Below, in pieces: positions 24,086 to 32,133 of a stretch of DNA of 64,000 bases. The position numbers were made by a program, and so were the translations under genes. Position 1 is the stretch's first letter. Each line of letters opens with the position of its first letter. The notes beneath the pieces were generated by a model. It was not told the DNA's origin and made no database searches. It was given only the letters and a program-made list of their open reading frames with translations. The stretch is from Sphingomonas sp. KR3-1 (GTDB lineage: Bacteria; Pseudomonadota; Alphaproteobacteria; Sphingomonadales; Sphingomonadaceae), in assembly GCF_040049295.1 (NCBI RefSeq), contig NZ_JBDZDQ010000002.1:744001-808000 (forward strand), written 5' to 3'.

Positions 24086-25795
24086 ATGATCCTCTTCCTG
24101 CTTTCCTATCTCGGCGGCGCGCTGACGATCCTCAGCCCGTGCATCCTGCCGGTGCTGCCCTTCGTCTTCGCGCGCGCCGACCGGCCGTTCCTCACCAACG
24201 GCCTGCCGATCCTGATCGGCATGGCGGCGATGTTCATGGGTGTGGCGACGCTGGCGGCGGTCGGCGGCGGCTGGGCGGTGGCGGCGAACCAATATGGCCG
24301 GGGCATCGCGCTGCTGCTGCTCGCCTTGTTCGGCCTGACGCTGCTGTTCCCCGCAATCGGCGACCGGGCGATGCAGCCGCTCGTCCGGCTCGGCTCGCGC
24401 CTGTCGCAATCGGCCGATGCGCAGGGCTCGGGCTTCGGCGCGTCGCTGCTGCTCGGCGTCGCGACCGGCCTGCTCTGGGCGCCCTGTGCCGGCCCGATCC
24501 TCGGCCTGATCCTCACCGGCGCGGCGCTGCAGGGCGCGAGCATCGGCACCAGCCTGTTGCTGCTCGCCTACGCACTGGGCGCCGCGACCTCGCTCGCGCT
24601 GGCGCTGCTGATCGGCGTCCGGCTGTTCAAGGCGATGAAACGGTCTTTGGGCGCGGGCGAATGGGTGCGCCGCGGCATCGGCGCACTGGTGCTGGTCGCG
24701 GTCGCCGCAATCGCGCTCGGCCTCGACACCGGCTTCCTCACCAGGGCGTCGCTCGCCGGCACCAACAGCCTCGAACAGCGCCTGCTCGACCGGTTCGAGA
24801 TGGGCGGTCCGCCCAAGGCGAAGAGCGGGTTGCGCGATTACGGCCCGATGCCCTCGATCGACGGTGCGGCGACCTGGATCAACTCGCCGCCGCTCACCGC
24901 CGCGCAGCTCAAGGGCAAGGTCGTCGTCATCGATTTCTGGACGTACAGCTGCATCAACTGCCTGCGCGCACTGCCCTATGTGAAGGCCTGGCAGGCGCGC
25001 TACGGCAAGGACGGCCTGGTGGTGATCGGTGTCCACGCGCCCGAATTCGCCTTCGAGAAGGACGTCGCCAATGTCCGCAAGGCGGTGACCGATCTCGGCA
25101 TCGCCTATCCGGTCGCAATCGACAATGACTTCAGGATCTGGCGCGCGTTCAAGAACAGCTATTGGCCGGCGCATTACTTCATCGATGCCCAGGGGCGCAT
25201 GCGCTTCTATCACTTCGGCGAGGGCGAATATGCCCAGTCGGAGGAAGTGATCCGCCGCCTGCTCGCGGAGGCGCACCCGGGCATGGCGCTGGGCGGCAAG
25301 CTCGACCTGAAGGGCGGCACCGGCGTCCAGGCACCCGGCCAGAAGGACAAGCAGTCGCCGGAAACCTATATCGGCTATGCCCGCGCCGCGCGCTCGGTCT
25401 CGCAGCCCGCGCTGGTGAAGAACCAGCCCGCCACCTATTCGGCAGCGCCCAGGGCGCTCAACGACTGGGGCCTGACCGGCAGCTGGGCCGTCGGCCGCGA
25501 GAGCGCCACGCTGACCCGGCCCGGCGGCCGCATCGCTTATCGCTTCCATGCGCGCGACCTGCACTTGGTGCTGAGCCCCGGTGCGGGCGGCAAGCCGGTG
25601 CGCTACCGGGTGACGATCGACGGCAAGGCGCCCGGTGCCAGCCACGGCGTAGACAGCGACGCAGCGGGCAACGGCACGGTCACCGAGCAGCGGCTTTACC
25701 AGCTGGTGCGGCTGGCCGAGGGCGCGGGCGATCACCTGTTCGAGATCGAGTTCCTCGATTCGGGCGTCCAGGCGTTCAGCTTCACCTTCGGCTGA
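24086..25795 (+). CDS. DipZ-like fusion: CcdA-type membrane domain and thioredoxin domain
   Basis: 569 residues. Residues ~1-215 form a CcdA/DsbD-like membrane domain of about six helices with the paired motifs LSPCILPVLPF and LLWAPCAGPILGL; their cysteines carry electrons across the membrane. Residues ~255-400 form a periplasmic thioredoxin-like domain with active site WTYSCINCLRALPY (C-I-N-C). Residues ~415-569 resemble the carbohydrate-binding-like C-terminal domain of DipZ proteins. It supplies reducing power to periplasmic thiols, perhaps for cytochrome c maturation or repair. The target is not evident from its neighbours. Confidence 0.9.
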   Translation: MILFLLSYLGGALTILSPCILPVLPFVFARADRPFLTNGLPILIGMAAMFMGVATLAAVGGGWAVAANQYGRGIALLLLALFGLTLLFPAIGDRAMQPLVRLGSRLSQSADAQGSGFGASLLLGVATGLLWAPCAGPILGLILTGAALQGASIGTSLLLLAYALGAATSLALALLIGVRLFKAMKRSLGAGEWVRRGIGALVLVAVAAIALGLDTGFLTRASLAGTNSLEQRLLDRFEMGGPPKAKSGLRDYGPMPSIDGAATWINSPPLTAAQLKGKVVVIDFWTYSCINCLRALPYVKAWQARYGKDGLVVIGVHAPEFAFEKDVANVRKAVTDLGIAYPVAIDNDFRIWRAFKNSYWPAHYFIDAQGRMRFYHFGEGEYAQSEEVIRRLLAEAHPGMALGGKLDLKGGTGVQAPGQKDKQSPETYIGYARAARSVSQPALVKNQPATYSAAPRALNDWGLTGSWAVGRESATLTRPGGRIAYRFHARDLHLVLSPGAGGKPVRYRVTIDGKAPGASHGVDSDAAGNGTVTEQRLYQLVRLAEGAGDHLFEIEFLDSGVQAFSFTFG

Positions 25796-25798
25796 GGC

Positions 25799-26740
25799 TC
25801 AGACGGTCAGCACCACGCGCTCGCCCTCGAGCGGCCAAGCCTGCGCCACCTCGGCCAGCGGCATCGCCCGCGCCGGCAGCGCGAAGCCGTCCTGCGCCGC
25901 CGCCTGCAGCATCGCGCCGATCGCCGCGACCAGCCGTCCCAGCGATATGCTGCCGATCCCGCTGCCCATCAGCTCGATCGCGGAGGAGCGCAGCACCGCG
26001 CCGGGCAGGCTGATCTCGCCGCCGCTCACCGATCCGACCTGGACGAAGCGGATCGGCACCCCGTCCGCGCCTGACTTGGCGCCGGCGATCAGCAGCCGCT
26101 CGGCGCTCGGCCCCCAGAGATAGTCGAGCACCACGTCCACCCCCTGCGCGAACTCGGCCTTGAAGCGCTGCTCCAGCACATCCGGATCCTCGCCCAGCGG
26201 AATGACGGCATCCGCGCCCAGTTCCGCCAGCGCCGCTTCGTTGCGCCCGGTCGCGATCACCCGCGCCGCGCCCAGGTGTCGCGCGACATCCACCGCGATC
26301 TGCCCCGCCGCCCCGGTCGCGCCATTGACCAGCACCGTCTCGCCGCGCTTCAGCCGCGCGCGCTCGGTCAGCGCTGCCCAGGACGACATGCCAGGGTTGA
26401 TCAGCGCCGCTGCAGCGACATCGCCCAGGCCCTCCGGCAGCGGCACGACATGCGCCGCGGGCACCGGGACCTGCTCGGCCATCGCCCCGAACGGCGCGCG
26501 GGGCAGGGCGAAGGCGACGCGGCGCCCATCCTCGAGCCGGCCGGTCCCATCGACGCCTGCGACGAAGGGAAACGCCCCGCCGCTGCTGTAATGCGTGCCC
26601 GCCGCCCGCGCGCGGACCAGCGGACTGATCGCCGCGGCCGCCACCTGAATGATCACTTCGCCCGCGCCGGCCACCGGCGCCTCGAACTCGCCAAAAGCCG
26701 GCGTGGACTGCCCGGCCTGCGTCACGATCGCTGCCTTCAT
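25799..26740 (-). CDS. MDR-family zinc-independent alcohol/quinone oxidoreductase
   Basis: 313 residues from the ATG at 26740. It is a medium-chain dehydrogenase/reductase: an N-terminal GroES-like domain (MKAAIVTQAGQSTPAFGEFE) and a Rossmann domain with ETVLVNGATGAAGQIAVDVARHLGA (NADPH loop). The Cys/His zinc ligands of alcohol dehydrogenases are absent, so it is probably an NADPH-dependent quinone or enone reductase. It is divergent from a MarR regulator, with two operator-like palindromes between them, so expression is probably controlled by that repressor. It converges with the DipZ gene, 3 bases between stops. Confidence 0.88.
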   Translation of the reverse strand: MKAAIVTQAGQSTPAFGEFEAPVAGAGEVIIQVAAAAISPLVRARAAGTHYSSGGAFPFVAGVDGTGRLEDGRRVAFALPRAPFGAMAEQVPVPAAHVVPLPEGLGDVAAAALINPGMSSWAALTERARLKRGETVLVNGATGAAGQIAVDVARHLGAARVIATGRNEAALAELGADAVIPLGEDPDVLEQRFKAEFAQGVDVVLDYLWGPSAERLLIAGAKSGADGVPIRFVQVGSVSGGEISLPGAVLRSSAIELMGSGIGSISLGRLVAAIGAMLQAAAQDGFALPARAMPLAEVAQAWPLEGERVVLTV

Positions 26741-26761
26741 CGCCTGTTCCCTTCGACTCGA

Positions 26762-26782
26762 ATATGTGTATGATGCACATAT
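26762..26782. promoter_or_regulatory. MarR operator candidate 1
   Basis: A perfect 7-base inverted repeat, ATATGTG-N7-CACATAT, lies in the short space between the divergent oxidoreductase and MarR genes. A second copy with the same core and spacing lies 54 bases to the right. Confidence 0.7.
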
Positions 26783-26799
26783 ATTGAGAGAGGTCGCGA

Positions 26800-27285
26800 A
26801 TGCCGTCAAGCAATAATGTGCATAATACACATATGTCGTCGCGACTGGCGATGCTGCACGGGGCGGTGCTCGATATCGTCGCGGTGATGAACCGCCCGCA
26901 GCGCGATGCGCTGATGATCCGCGCCGCCGGCATCAAGCTCGATCGCGCGCTGTTTCCGCTGCTCGTCGGCATCGAGCGCCTGGGGCCAATCGGCGTGGTC
27001 GAGGCGGCGGACCGGCTGGGACGCGATTACACTACGGTCAGCCGCCAGGTCGCCAAGCTCGAGAGCCTCGGCCTGGTCGAGCGCCGTCCGGGCGCGACCG
27101 ACAAGCGCGTGCGCGAGGCGGTCGCCACTGCCGAGGGCAAGGCGATGACCGCGCGGATCGATGCCGCCCGCGAACGCATCCTGGGCGGGCTGTTCGCCGA
27201 TTGGAGCGCGGAGGATGTCGAAAGCCTCGCCCGGCTCACCCGCCGCTTCGCCGATGCGATCCGCGAGGTGCCGGACGGCGCCTAG
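26800..27285 (+). CDS. MarR-family transcriptional regulator
   Basis: 161 residues from ATG 26800, which has GAGAGAGG upstream; an ATG at 26833 lacks a site. The winged-helix core reads VEAADRLGRDYTTVSRQVAKLESLGLVERRPGATDKRVREAVATAEGK, with the conserved wing Asp-Lys-Arg. MarR proteins repress divergent genes and release DNA on binding phenolic or oxidising ligands. The second operator overlaps codons 6-11, so binding would block both transcription and early elongation of its own gene. The regulated partner is most likely the adjacent oxidoreductase. Confidence 0.93.
   Translation: MPSSNNVHNTHMSSRLAMLHGAVLDIVAVMNRPQRDALMIRAAGIKLDRALFPLLVGIERLGPIGVVEAADRLGRDYTTVSRQVAKLESLGLVERRPGATDKRVREAVATAEGKAMTARIDAARERILGGLFADWSAEDVESLARLTRRFADAIREVPDGA
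26816..26832. promoter_or_regulatory. MarR operator candidate 2, inside the start of the MarR gene
   Basis: ATGTG-N7-CACAT, with the same core and spacer length as the copy at 26762-26782. It lies within the first codons of the regulator gene. Confidence 0.65.
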
Positions 27286-27325
27286 ACGCATTGCCTCGCG
27301 CCGCCTGCGCCCCTATCTCCACTCC

Positions 27326-27667
27326 ATGGCAACGCTCACCCAGCCCGAGATCGCGCTGACTCCTTCCGCCGCCGCCCGTGTCGCGGTGATTGCGGCCAAG
27401 CAGGGCAAACCCGCGATCCTCCGCCTCTCGGTGGAAGGCGGCGGCTGCTCGGGCTTCCAGTACAAGTTCGGCTTCGCCGACGGCGTGGAGAGCGATGACG
27501 CCGTCGCCGAGCTTGACGGCGCGAAGCTGGTCGTCGATTCGATCAGCCTCGATCTTGTCCGCGGCTCGGCCGTCGATTTCGTCGACAATCTCGGTGGCGC
27601 GCACTTCACCGTTACCAACCCGCAGGCGGCCTCGGGCTGTGGCTGCGGCACCAGCTTCTCGGTCTGA
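27326..27667 (+). CDS. erpA: Iron-sulfur cluster insertion protein, ErpA/IscA type
   Basis: 113 residues. An A-type carrier that passes iron-sulfur clusters to apoproteins. The three conserved cysteines are present: Cys41 in VEGGGCSGFQYKF, and Cys105 and Cys107 in the C-terminal SGCGCGTSFSV. LTPSAAARVA near the N-terminus is also typical. The choice between ErpA and IscA rests on the wording of the C-terminal block and the absence of isc genes nearby, so the symbol is likely but not certain. The xthA start follows ten bases after its stop. Confidence 0.9.
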   Translation: MATLTQPEIALTPSAAARVAVIAAKQGKPAILRLSVEGGGCSGFQYKFGFADGVESDDAVAELDGAKLVVDSISLDLVRGSAVDFVDNLGGAHFTVTNPQAASGCGCGTSFSV

Positions 27668-27677
27668 AAGCCGCACC

Positions 27678-28451
27678 TTGCCCAAGATCGTCACTTACAA
27701 TGTCAACGGCATCAAGGCGCGCATGGAGCGCCTGCTGGAGTATCTCGCCGAGCAGCAGCCCGATGTGGTCTGTCTTCAGGAGCTGAAGGGCGCCGACGAG
27801 ACGCTGCCGGTCAAGGATATCGAGGCCGCCGGCTACGGCGCGGTATGGCACGGGCAGAAGGGCTTCAACGGCGTCGCGGTGCTGGCGAAGGGCCAGCAGC
27901 CGGTCGAGCGCCAGCGCGGCCTGGCCGGCGATCCCGAGGATGCGCATAGCCGCTATATCGAAGCCGAGATCGGCGACCTGATCGTCGCCTCGATCTATCT
28001 GCCCAACGGCAATCCCCAGCCGGGTCCCAAGTTCGACTACAAGCTGAAATGGATGGAGCGGCTTGCGGACCGCGCCCAGGCGCTGCTCGCCGAGGAGCGC
28101 CCGGTGGTGCTGGCCGGCGACTATAACGTCATCCCGAACGACGACGACACCTTCTCGGTGCGCGCAATGGCCAGCGATGCGCTGATGCAGCCCGAGAGCC
28201 GCGAGCGCTATCGCGCGCTGCTCGCCCAGGGCTGGACCGACTCGCTGCGCACGCGCTTCCCGGGCGGCGGCATCTGGACCTTCTGGGACTATCAGGCCGG
28301 CGCCTGGCAGCGCGATGCGGGCTTCCGCATCGATCACCTGCTGCTCAGCCCGATCGCGGCGGACCGCTATCTCGGCGCCGGCGTCGACAAGGACTATCGC
28401 GGCCGCGAACGCGCCAGCGACCACGCGCCTACCTGGGTCTCGCTCCGCTAA
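27678..28451 (+). CDS. xthA: Exodeoxyribonuclease III
   Basis: 257 residues from a TTG start. It is the AP endonuclease and 3'-exonuclease of base-excision repair. The exonuclease/endonuclease/phosphatase motifs are present: KIVTYNVNGIKAR, VVCLQELKGAD (metal-binding Glu), ASIYLPNG, VVLAGDYNVIPNDDD, FWDYQAGAWQRDAGFRIDHLL and ASDHAPTWVSL (catalytic Asp-His). The length is normal. No better start codon lies between it and erpA, so the TTG is the best choice. It is probably co-transcribed with erpA. Confidence 0.95.
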   Translation: MPKIVTYNVNGIKARMERLLEYLAEQQPDVVCLQELKGADETLPVKDIEAAGYGAVWHGQKGFNGVAVLAKGQQPVERQRGLAGDPEDAHSRYIEAEIGDLIVASIYLPNGNPQPGPKFDYKLKWMERLADRAQALLAEERPVVLAGDYNVIPNDDDTFSVRAMASDALMQPESRERYRALLAQGWTDSLRTRFPGGGIWTFWDYQAGAWQRDAGFRIDHLLLSPIAADRYLGAGVDKDYRGRERASDHAPTWVSLR

Positions 28452-28770
28452 CCTGCTCGGTTGCGCCGCTCTCGCGTCATCCCGGCCTCGTGCCGGGATC
28501 CCGCTTCTTCTTGGATGGGGGCGTTCCCCCTCCAGAACGGTTCGCCCCGTCCGGTTCCGGACAGGCCAACTGTCCGCTTCCGAACGTCCCCTTGGCACAA
28601 ATCCCAATATTTGGCGTGTATTGCTGTGCTATAGCACGTCATCACTCGGTCATAATCGGCTAAGTCATTGAATCTCCGTAACTACCAAAACTGGCACGCG
28701 GATTGCGATGCATAAGGCACAGGCGGGATGGAGCGCCTGCCCACAGTCCGAGAGTAGAGGAGTTAAGGAT
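28452..28770. other. Gene-free region with palindromes upstream of a small exported protein gene
   Basis: This 319-base gap has no credible ORF. It holds an 8-base hairpin ATCCCGGC-N5-GCCGGGAT (28479-28499) that could end xthA transcription, and a perfect 12-base palindrome GTGCTATAGCAC (28626-28637) in AT-richer DNA about 135 bases before the next start. The palindrome could be an operator. No stress-sigma promoter with correct spacing was found. Confidence 0.5.
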
Positions 28771-29043
28771 ATGAACAGCAAGCGCATCCAGTCCGCCGCC
28801 CTGGCATTTGCCGCCACCGTCACCCTGGTCGCGGGCGCAGTCGCGCCGGCCAGTGCAGCGGTCAACGATCCGTCCAAGCCTGCCGCCAAGCAGGAGAAGA
28901 GCGCGACGGCCGACGCCAAGAACGACAAGCGCCGCTACTGCGTCGAAGGCACGGTCACCGGCTCGCGCATCCCGAAGCGCGAATGCCACACCCGCGCCGA
29001 GTGGGTCGATCTGACCGGCAGCGACCCGACGCAGGAGCGCTGA
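28771..29043 (+). CDS. Small exported protein of unknown function
   Basis: 90 residues, ATG 28771 with AGAGGAG upstream. A signal peptide (MNSKRIQSAALAFAATVTLV to about Ala29, APASAA) is clear. The mature part is polar and rich in Lys, Ala and Asp. Its C-terminal half RRYCVEGTVTGSRIPKRECHTRAEWVDL, with two Cys, resembles short sphingomonad exported proteins of unknown role. The two cysteines may form a disulfide. It is followed by 150 bases without a gene and then by the end of a minus-strand gene. Confidence 0.8.
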   Translation: MNSKRIQSAALAFAATVTLVAGAVAPASAAVNDPSKPAAKQEKSATADAKNDKRRYCVEGTVTGSRIPKRECHTRAEWVDLTGSDPTQER

Positions 29044-29193
29044 CACGCATCGAGGCACGCCCGCGCGGAATAGCTCCCCGCAACGGCAGCCCGCGGCGGC
29101 CTGGTAAGCGTTCGCCGCCGCGGGCATCGTGTCCCGGCCAGCCCCCGGCCGGCCGTGGCCCGCTCCTGGTCAGCAGGGGCGGGCCAATCGGCG

Positions 29194-30351
29194 TCAGAGC
29201 GGCTTCTGGTAGATCACATATTCGCGGTTGATCTTGGACTCGATCGCATCGGCGATGGCGTTCATGCCCTGGTTGTCGTCGAGCACCCAGCCGATCTCGC
29301 CGCGCTTGGCGCCATAGTTCGCTACCGCGGCGCGGCGGATATATTCGATCATCATGAAGGCCAGCTGGCTCGCCATGCGCGACGCCTGGAGCCGCTTGAC
29401 CACGCCCATCAGCGGCACGCGCATCGTGTTCGCCCGGGGCCTGTGCAGCCACCACAGCAGCTTGGCCCAGCCGAACGGCAGCAGCGAACCGCCCAGCGGC
29501 TTCACGGCCTCGTTGAGGTCGGGCAGGGTGACCATGAACGCCACCGGCTCGCCGTCAAGCTCGGCGATCATGATCAGGTCCTCGAACACCAGCGGCTTCA
29601 GCTTCTTGCCGACATCGTCGATCTCGGGCTGGGTCAGCGGCACGAAGCCCCAATTGTCCGCCCAGGCATCGTTGAGGATCGACAGGATGATCGCCGCTTC
29701 CTCGGCGAACTTGGACTTGTTGACCTTGCGGATATGAATCCGCGAATTCTTCTCGCCGGCCGCCACGATGCGGTTGATCAGCGGCGGGAAGCCCTTGTCG
29801 ACGGGAAGGTCGTAGGTGATCAGCGTCTTGGCCGGCTTGTAGCCTGCTGCCTCGATCCAGCCCTGATAATGCGCCGGGTGGTGGCCCATCAGCACGGTGG
29901 GGGAGTGGTCATGTCCCTTCACCAGCAGGCCGGGCTCTTCCCAGATCGACAGGCTCACCGGGCCGAGCGCCTTGGTCATGCCCTTGCCGCGCAGCCAGTC
30001 CTCGGCGGCGTTGATCAGCGCCTTGGCGGCGTTCTGGTCGGCGGCCTCGAACAGGCCCCAGAAGCCGGTGCCGGGGCCGAAGCCCTGCGCCGCCGGCTGC
30101 TCGAGCGCCAGGAAGTCGATATGCGCCGAAATGCGCCCCACCGGCTCGCCGTCGCGCTCGGCGAGGAAATACTGCGCCTCGGCATGGCTGAACCAGCCAT
30201 TCTTCTTCGGGCTGATCGTCGAGGCGACCTCGTCGCGCAGCGGCGGCACCCAGTGCGGGTCCCCCGCGTTGAGCGTGTAGGCGATCTCGATGAACTGCTT
30301 GGTGTCGCGCTTGGAAGAGACGGGACGGATGCTGAGCGGGCCGGTGGGCAA
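29194..30351 (-). CDS. GNAT-like acyltransferase-fold protein
   Basis: 385 residues from a TTG at 30351, chosen because a perfect AGGAGGGG lies at the right distance. The open frame continues upstream to a GTG at 30420 that has no such site. The sequence LNAGDPHWVPPLRDE...HAEAQYFLAERDGEPVGRISAHIDF...GPGTGFWGLFE...GPVSLSIWEEPGLLVKG matches a large family of tandem GNAT-like proteins with no known reaction. It is divergent from the fatty acid desaturase; the 140 bases between them should hold both promoters. The substrate is unknown. Confidence 0.75.
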   Translation of the reverse strand: MPTGPLSIRPVSSKRDTKQFIEIAYTLNAGDPHWVPPLRDEVASTISPKKNGWFSHAEAQYFLAERDGEPVGRISAHIDFLALEQPAAQGFGPGTGFWGLFEAADQNAAKALINAAEDWLRGKGMTKALGPVSLSIWEEPGLLVKGHDHSPTVLMGHHPAHYQGWIEAAGYKPAKTLITYDLPVDKGFPPLINRIVAAGEKNSRIHIRKVNKSKFAEEAAIILSILNDAWADNWGFVPLTQPEIDDVGKKLKPLVFEDLIMIAELDGEPVAFMVTLPDLNEAVKPLGGSLLPFGWAKLLWWLHRPRANTMRVPLMGVVKRLQASRMASQLAFMMIEYIRRAAVANYGAKRGEIGWVLDDNQGMNAIADAIESKINREYVIYQKPL

Positions 30352-30491
30352 GGGAGGACCCCTCCTATGGGTTTGATTCAGCGCAATGCAGTCCTTCGCC
30401 GAAGGCCCAGTGTCAAGCACGGCATTGCAGCGGCCGGGGCGCCACCTCCTAACCGCTGGAATGCCACCATAAAGCCACTATCTCTCGCCAA

Positions 30492-31607
30492 ATGGCAGAC
30501 ATCATGACGAAATCGCTTGCCCTCAAGGTTCACGAAGACGCGCCGGTCACCACGCCGGCGGCTGCGCGTATCAAGCTGTCCGGCGTTCCCGACGATCGCG
30601 CGATGCTGCGCGCCGCGGCGGAGCTGACTCGCGACCTGCACGCGCCCAATCCGCGCATCTACTGGACGGACATGCTGCTCTCGGCCGGCATCGGCTATGG
30701 CGCGCTCGCCGCTGCGATCTTCGCGCCGAGCCTGCCGCTGGCGCTGCTCGCCGGCGTGGTCGCCGTGCTCGCGCTCTACCGCGCCAGCCTGTTCATCCAC
30801 GAGATCACCCATCTCAAGCACTCGCTGCTGCCGAACTTCCGCCTCGCGTGGAACCTGCTCGTCGGCGTGCCGCTGCTGCTGCCGTCGTTCATGTACGAGG
30901 GCGTGCACACCATGCACCATGCCCGCACCCGCTACGGCACGATCGAGGATCCCGAATATCTGCCGCTCGCGCTGATGAAGCCGTGGACGCTGCCGATGTT
31001 CCTGCTCGTCTCGCTGCTGCTGCCGGTGGCGATGCTGGTCCGCTTCGGTGTGCTCACGCCGCTGTCGCTGGTCATTCCGCGCCTGCGCCGCCTCGTCGTC
31101 GCGAAATATTCGGGCCTGCAGATCAACCCCAAGTTCGAGCGCCGCGCGCCCGAGGGCGAGTTCCGCACCCAGTGGTACCTGCAGGAAGCTGGCGCCAGCA
31201 TCTTCTCGATCGCGCTGCTCACCGCGGTGGCGACGGGCGTCGTGCCGCTGCGCGCCTTCGGCATCTATCTCGCGGTCGTCGCCGGTGCGGCGGTGATCAA
31301 CCAGGTCCGCACCCTCGTCGCGCATCTCTGGGAGAATGACGGCGAGCCGCTGACCGTGACCGCGCAGTATCTCGACAGCGTCAACGTGCCGACGCCGGGC
31401 TTCTTCGCCTATATCTGGGCGCCGATCGGGCTGCGCTACCACGCGCTGCACCATCTGCTGCCGAGCCTGCCCTATCACGCGCTGAACGAGGCGCACCGTC
31501 GCATCTCGGGGGCGCTCGAAGAGGCGTCGTCCTATCACAATGCGAACTACCCCACGCTGCGCGGCCTGATGCACCGCCTCGCGCGCAGCACGATGGGCGC
31601 CCGCTAA
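30492..31607 (+). CDS. Membrane fatty acid desaturase
   Basis: 371 residues with several membrane segments. The three His boxes of the di-iron desaturase/hydroxylase superfamily are present: HEITHLKH (103-110), HTMHH (139-143) and HALHH (~317-321, in GLRYHALHHLLPSL). It should introduce a double bond or hydroxyl group into an acyl chain or a related lipid, such as a carotenoid or sphingolipid precursor. The ATG at 30504 is an alternative start. A strong terminator follows. Confidence 0.9.
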   Translation: MADIMTKSLALKVHEDAPVTTPAAARIKLSGVPDDRAMLRAAAELTRDLHAPNPRIYWTDMLLSAGIGYGALAAAIFAPSLPLALLAGVVAVLALYRASLFIHEITHLKHSLLPNFRLAWNLLVGVPLLLPSFMYEGVHTMHHARTRYGTIEDPEYLPLALMKPWTLPMFLLVSLLLPVAMLVRFGVLTPLSLVIPRLRRLVVAKYSGLQINPKFERRAPEGEFRTQWYLQEAGASIFSIALLTAVATGVVPLRAFGIYLAVVAGAAVINQVRTLVAHLWENDGEPLTVTAQYLDSVNVPTPGFFAYIWAPIGLRYHALHHLLPSLPYHALNEAHRRISGALEEASSYHNANYPTLRGLMHRLARSTMGAR

Positions 31608-31634
31608 GCTTTCCTGCGGGAGGGAAACAAGAAG

Positions 31635-31661
31635 GGCCGGGGAGCGATCCCCGGCCTTTTT
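31635..31661 (+). terminator. Intrinsic terminator after the desaturase gene
   Basis: GGCCGGGGA (31635-31643), loop GCGA, TCCCCGGCC (31648-31656), then five T. A textbook terminator, 28 bases after the stop. Confidence 0.92.
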
Positions 31662-31680
31662 GTTTCAGCCTCAAGGGGAG

Positions 31681-32121
31681 GGGGAGGGGGACCGCCGAAG
31701 GCGGTGGAGGAGGCTAGCCGCGGGCAGTTGCCTCGATATGGCGCAGGACAGCGTCCAAATCTCCGAGCACGTCCGCAGCCGGAATGCGAAGCGTTCGTAC
31801 GCCGCGTAGCGTGAGCCAGGCATCGCGCTCGGCGTCCCGAGCAGGGCGATCCCCGTGCCCATGCGCCTCGCCGTCGACTTCGATCGCCAGACGGGCGGCA
31901 TCGCAGTAAAAATCGAGCACATAGAGGCCGGCGGGATGCTGCCGTCTGAACTTGAGGCCGTCGGGGTGCTTGCGCAGTTCGCGCCATAGCAGCGCTTCCG
32001 GCAAGGACATCTCGCGGCGCAGGCGTTTCGCGCGCTGGATCGTCTTTGGCGGGCCGGAGACTTCCATGGCAAACCCCCTCCACCAGCCTGCGGCTGGTCC
32101 CCCTCCCCCTCCGGGGGAGGA
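31681..32121. repeat. DUF559 cassette, intact copy, with hairpin borders
   Basis: The DUF559 gene is framed by a left border (G-rich run, then ACCGCC-GAA-GGCGGT at 31691-31705) and a right border (CCAGCC-TGC-GGCTGG at 32083-32097, then a C-rich run and CCGGGGGAGGA). The same borders, in the same order and nearly the same sequence, frame the decayed copy at 35.7-36.0 kb. The unit therefore behaves as a repeated element. Confidence 0.7.
31714..32067 (-). CDS. DUF559 endonuclease-like protein
   Basis: 117 residues, full length for the family. The block GLYVLDFYCDAARLAIEVDGEAHG contains Asp52, Glu63 and Asp65, laid out like a PD-(D/E)XK nuclease active site. The N-terminal helix AKRLRREMSLPEALLWREL and the C-terminal RTLRIPAADVLGDLDAVL are also typical. 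DUF559 proteins resemble very-short-patch repair endonucleases, but their function is not established. It sits inside a repeat-bordered unit between the desaturase and lptG and has a decayed relative 4 kb away. Confidence 0.85.
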   Translation of the reverse strand: MEVSGPPKTIQRAKRLRREMSLPEALLWRELRKHPDGLKFRRQHPAGLYVLDFYCDAARLAIEVDGEAHGHGDRPARDAERDAWLTLRGVRTLRIPAADVLGDLDAVLRHIEATARG

Positions 32122-32133
32122 CTAGCGACGCCG

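Noticed and set aside
28530..28600. Paired AACG and GTTCC elements as a minus-strand EcfG promoter
   Set aside because: The spacing is 14 bases and no minus-strand gene lies downstream except the end of xthA.
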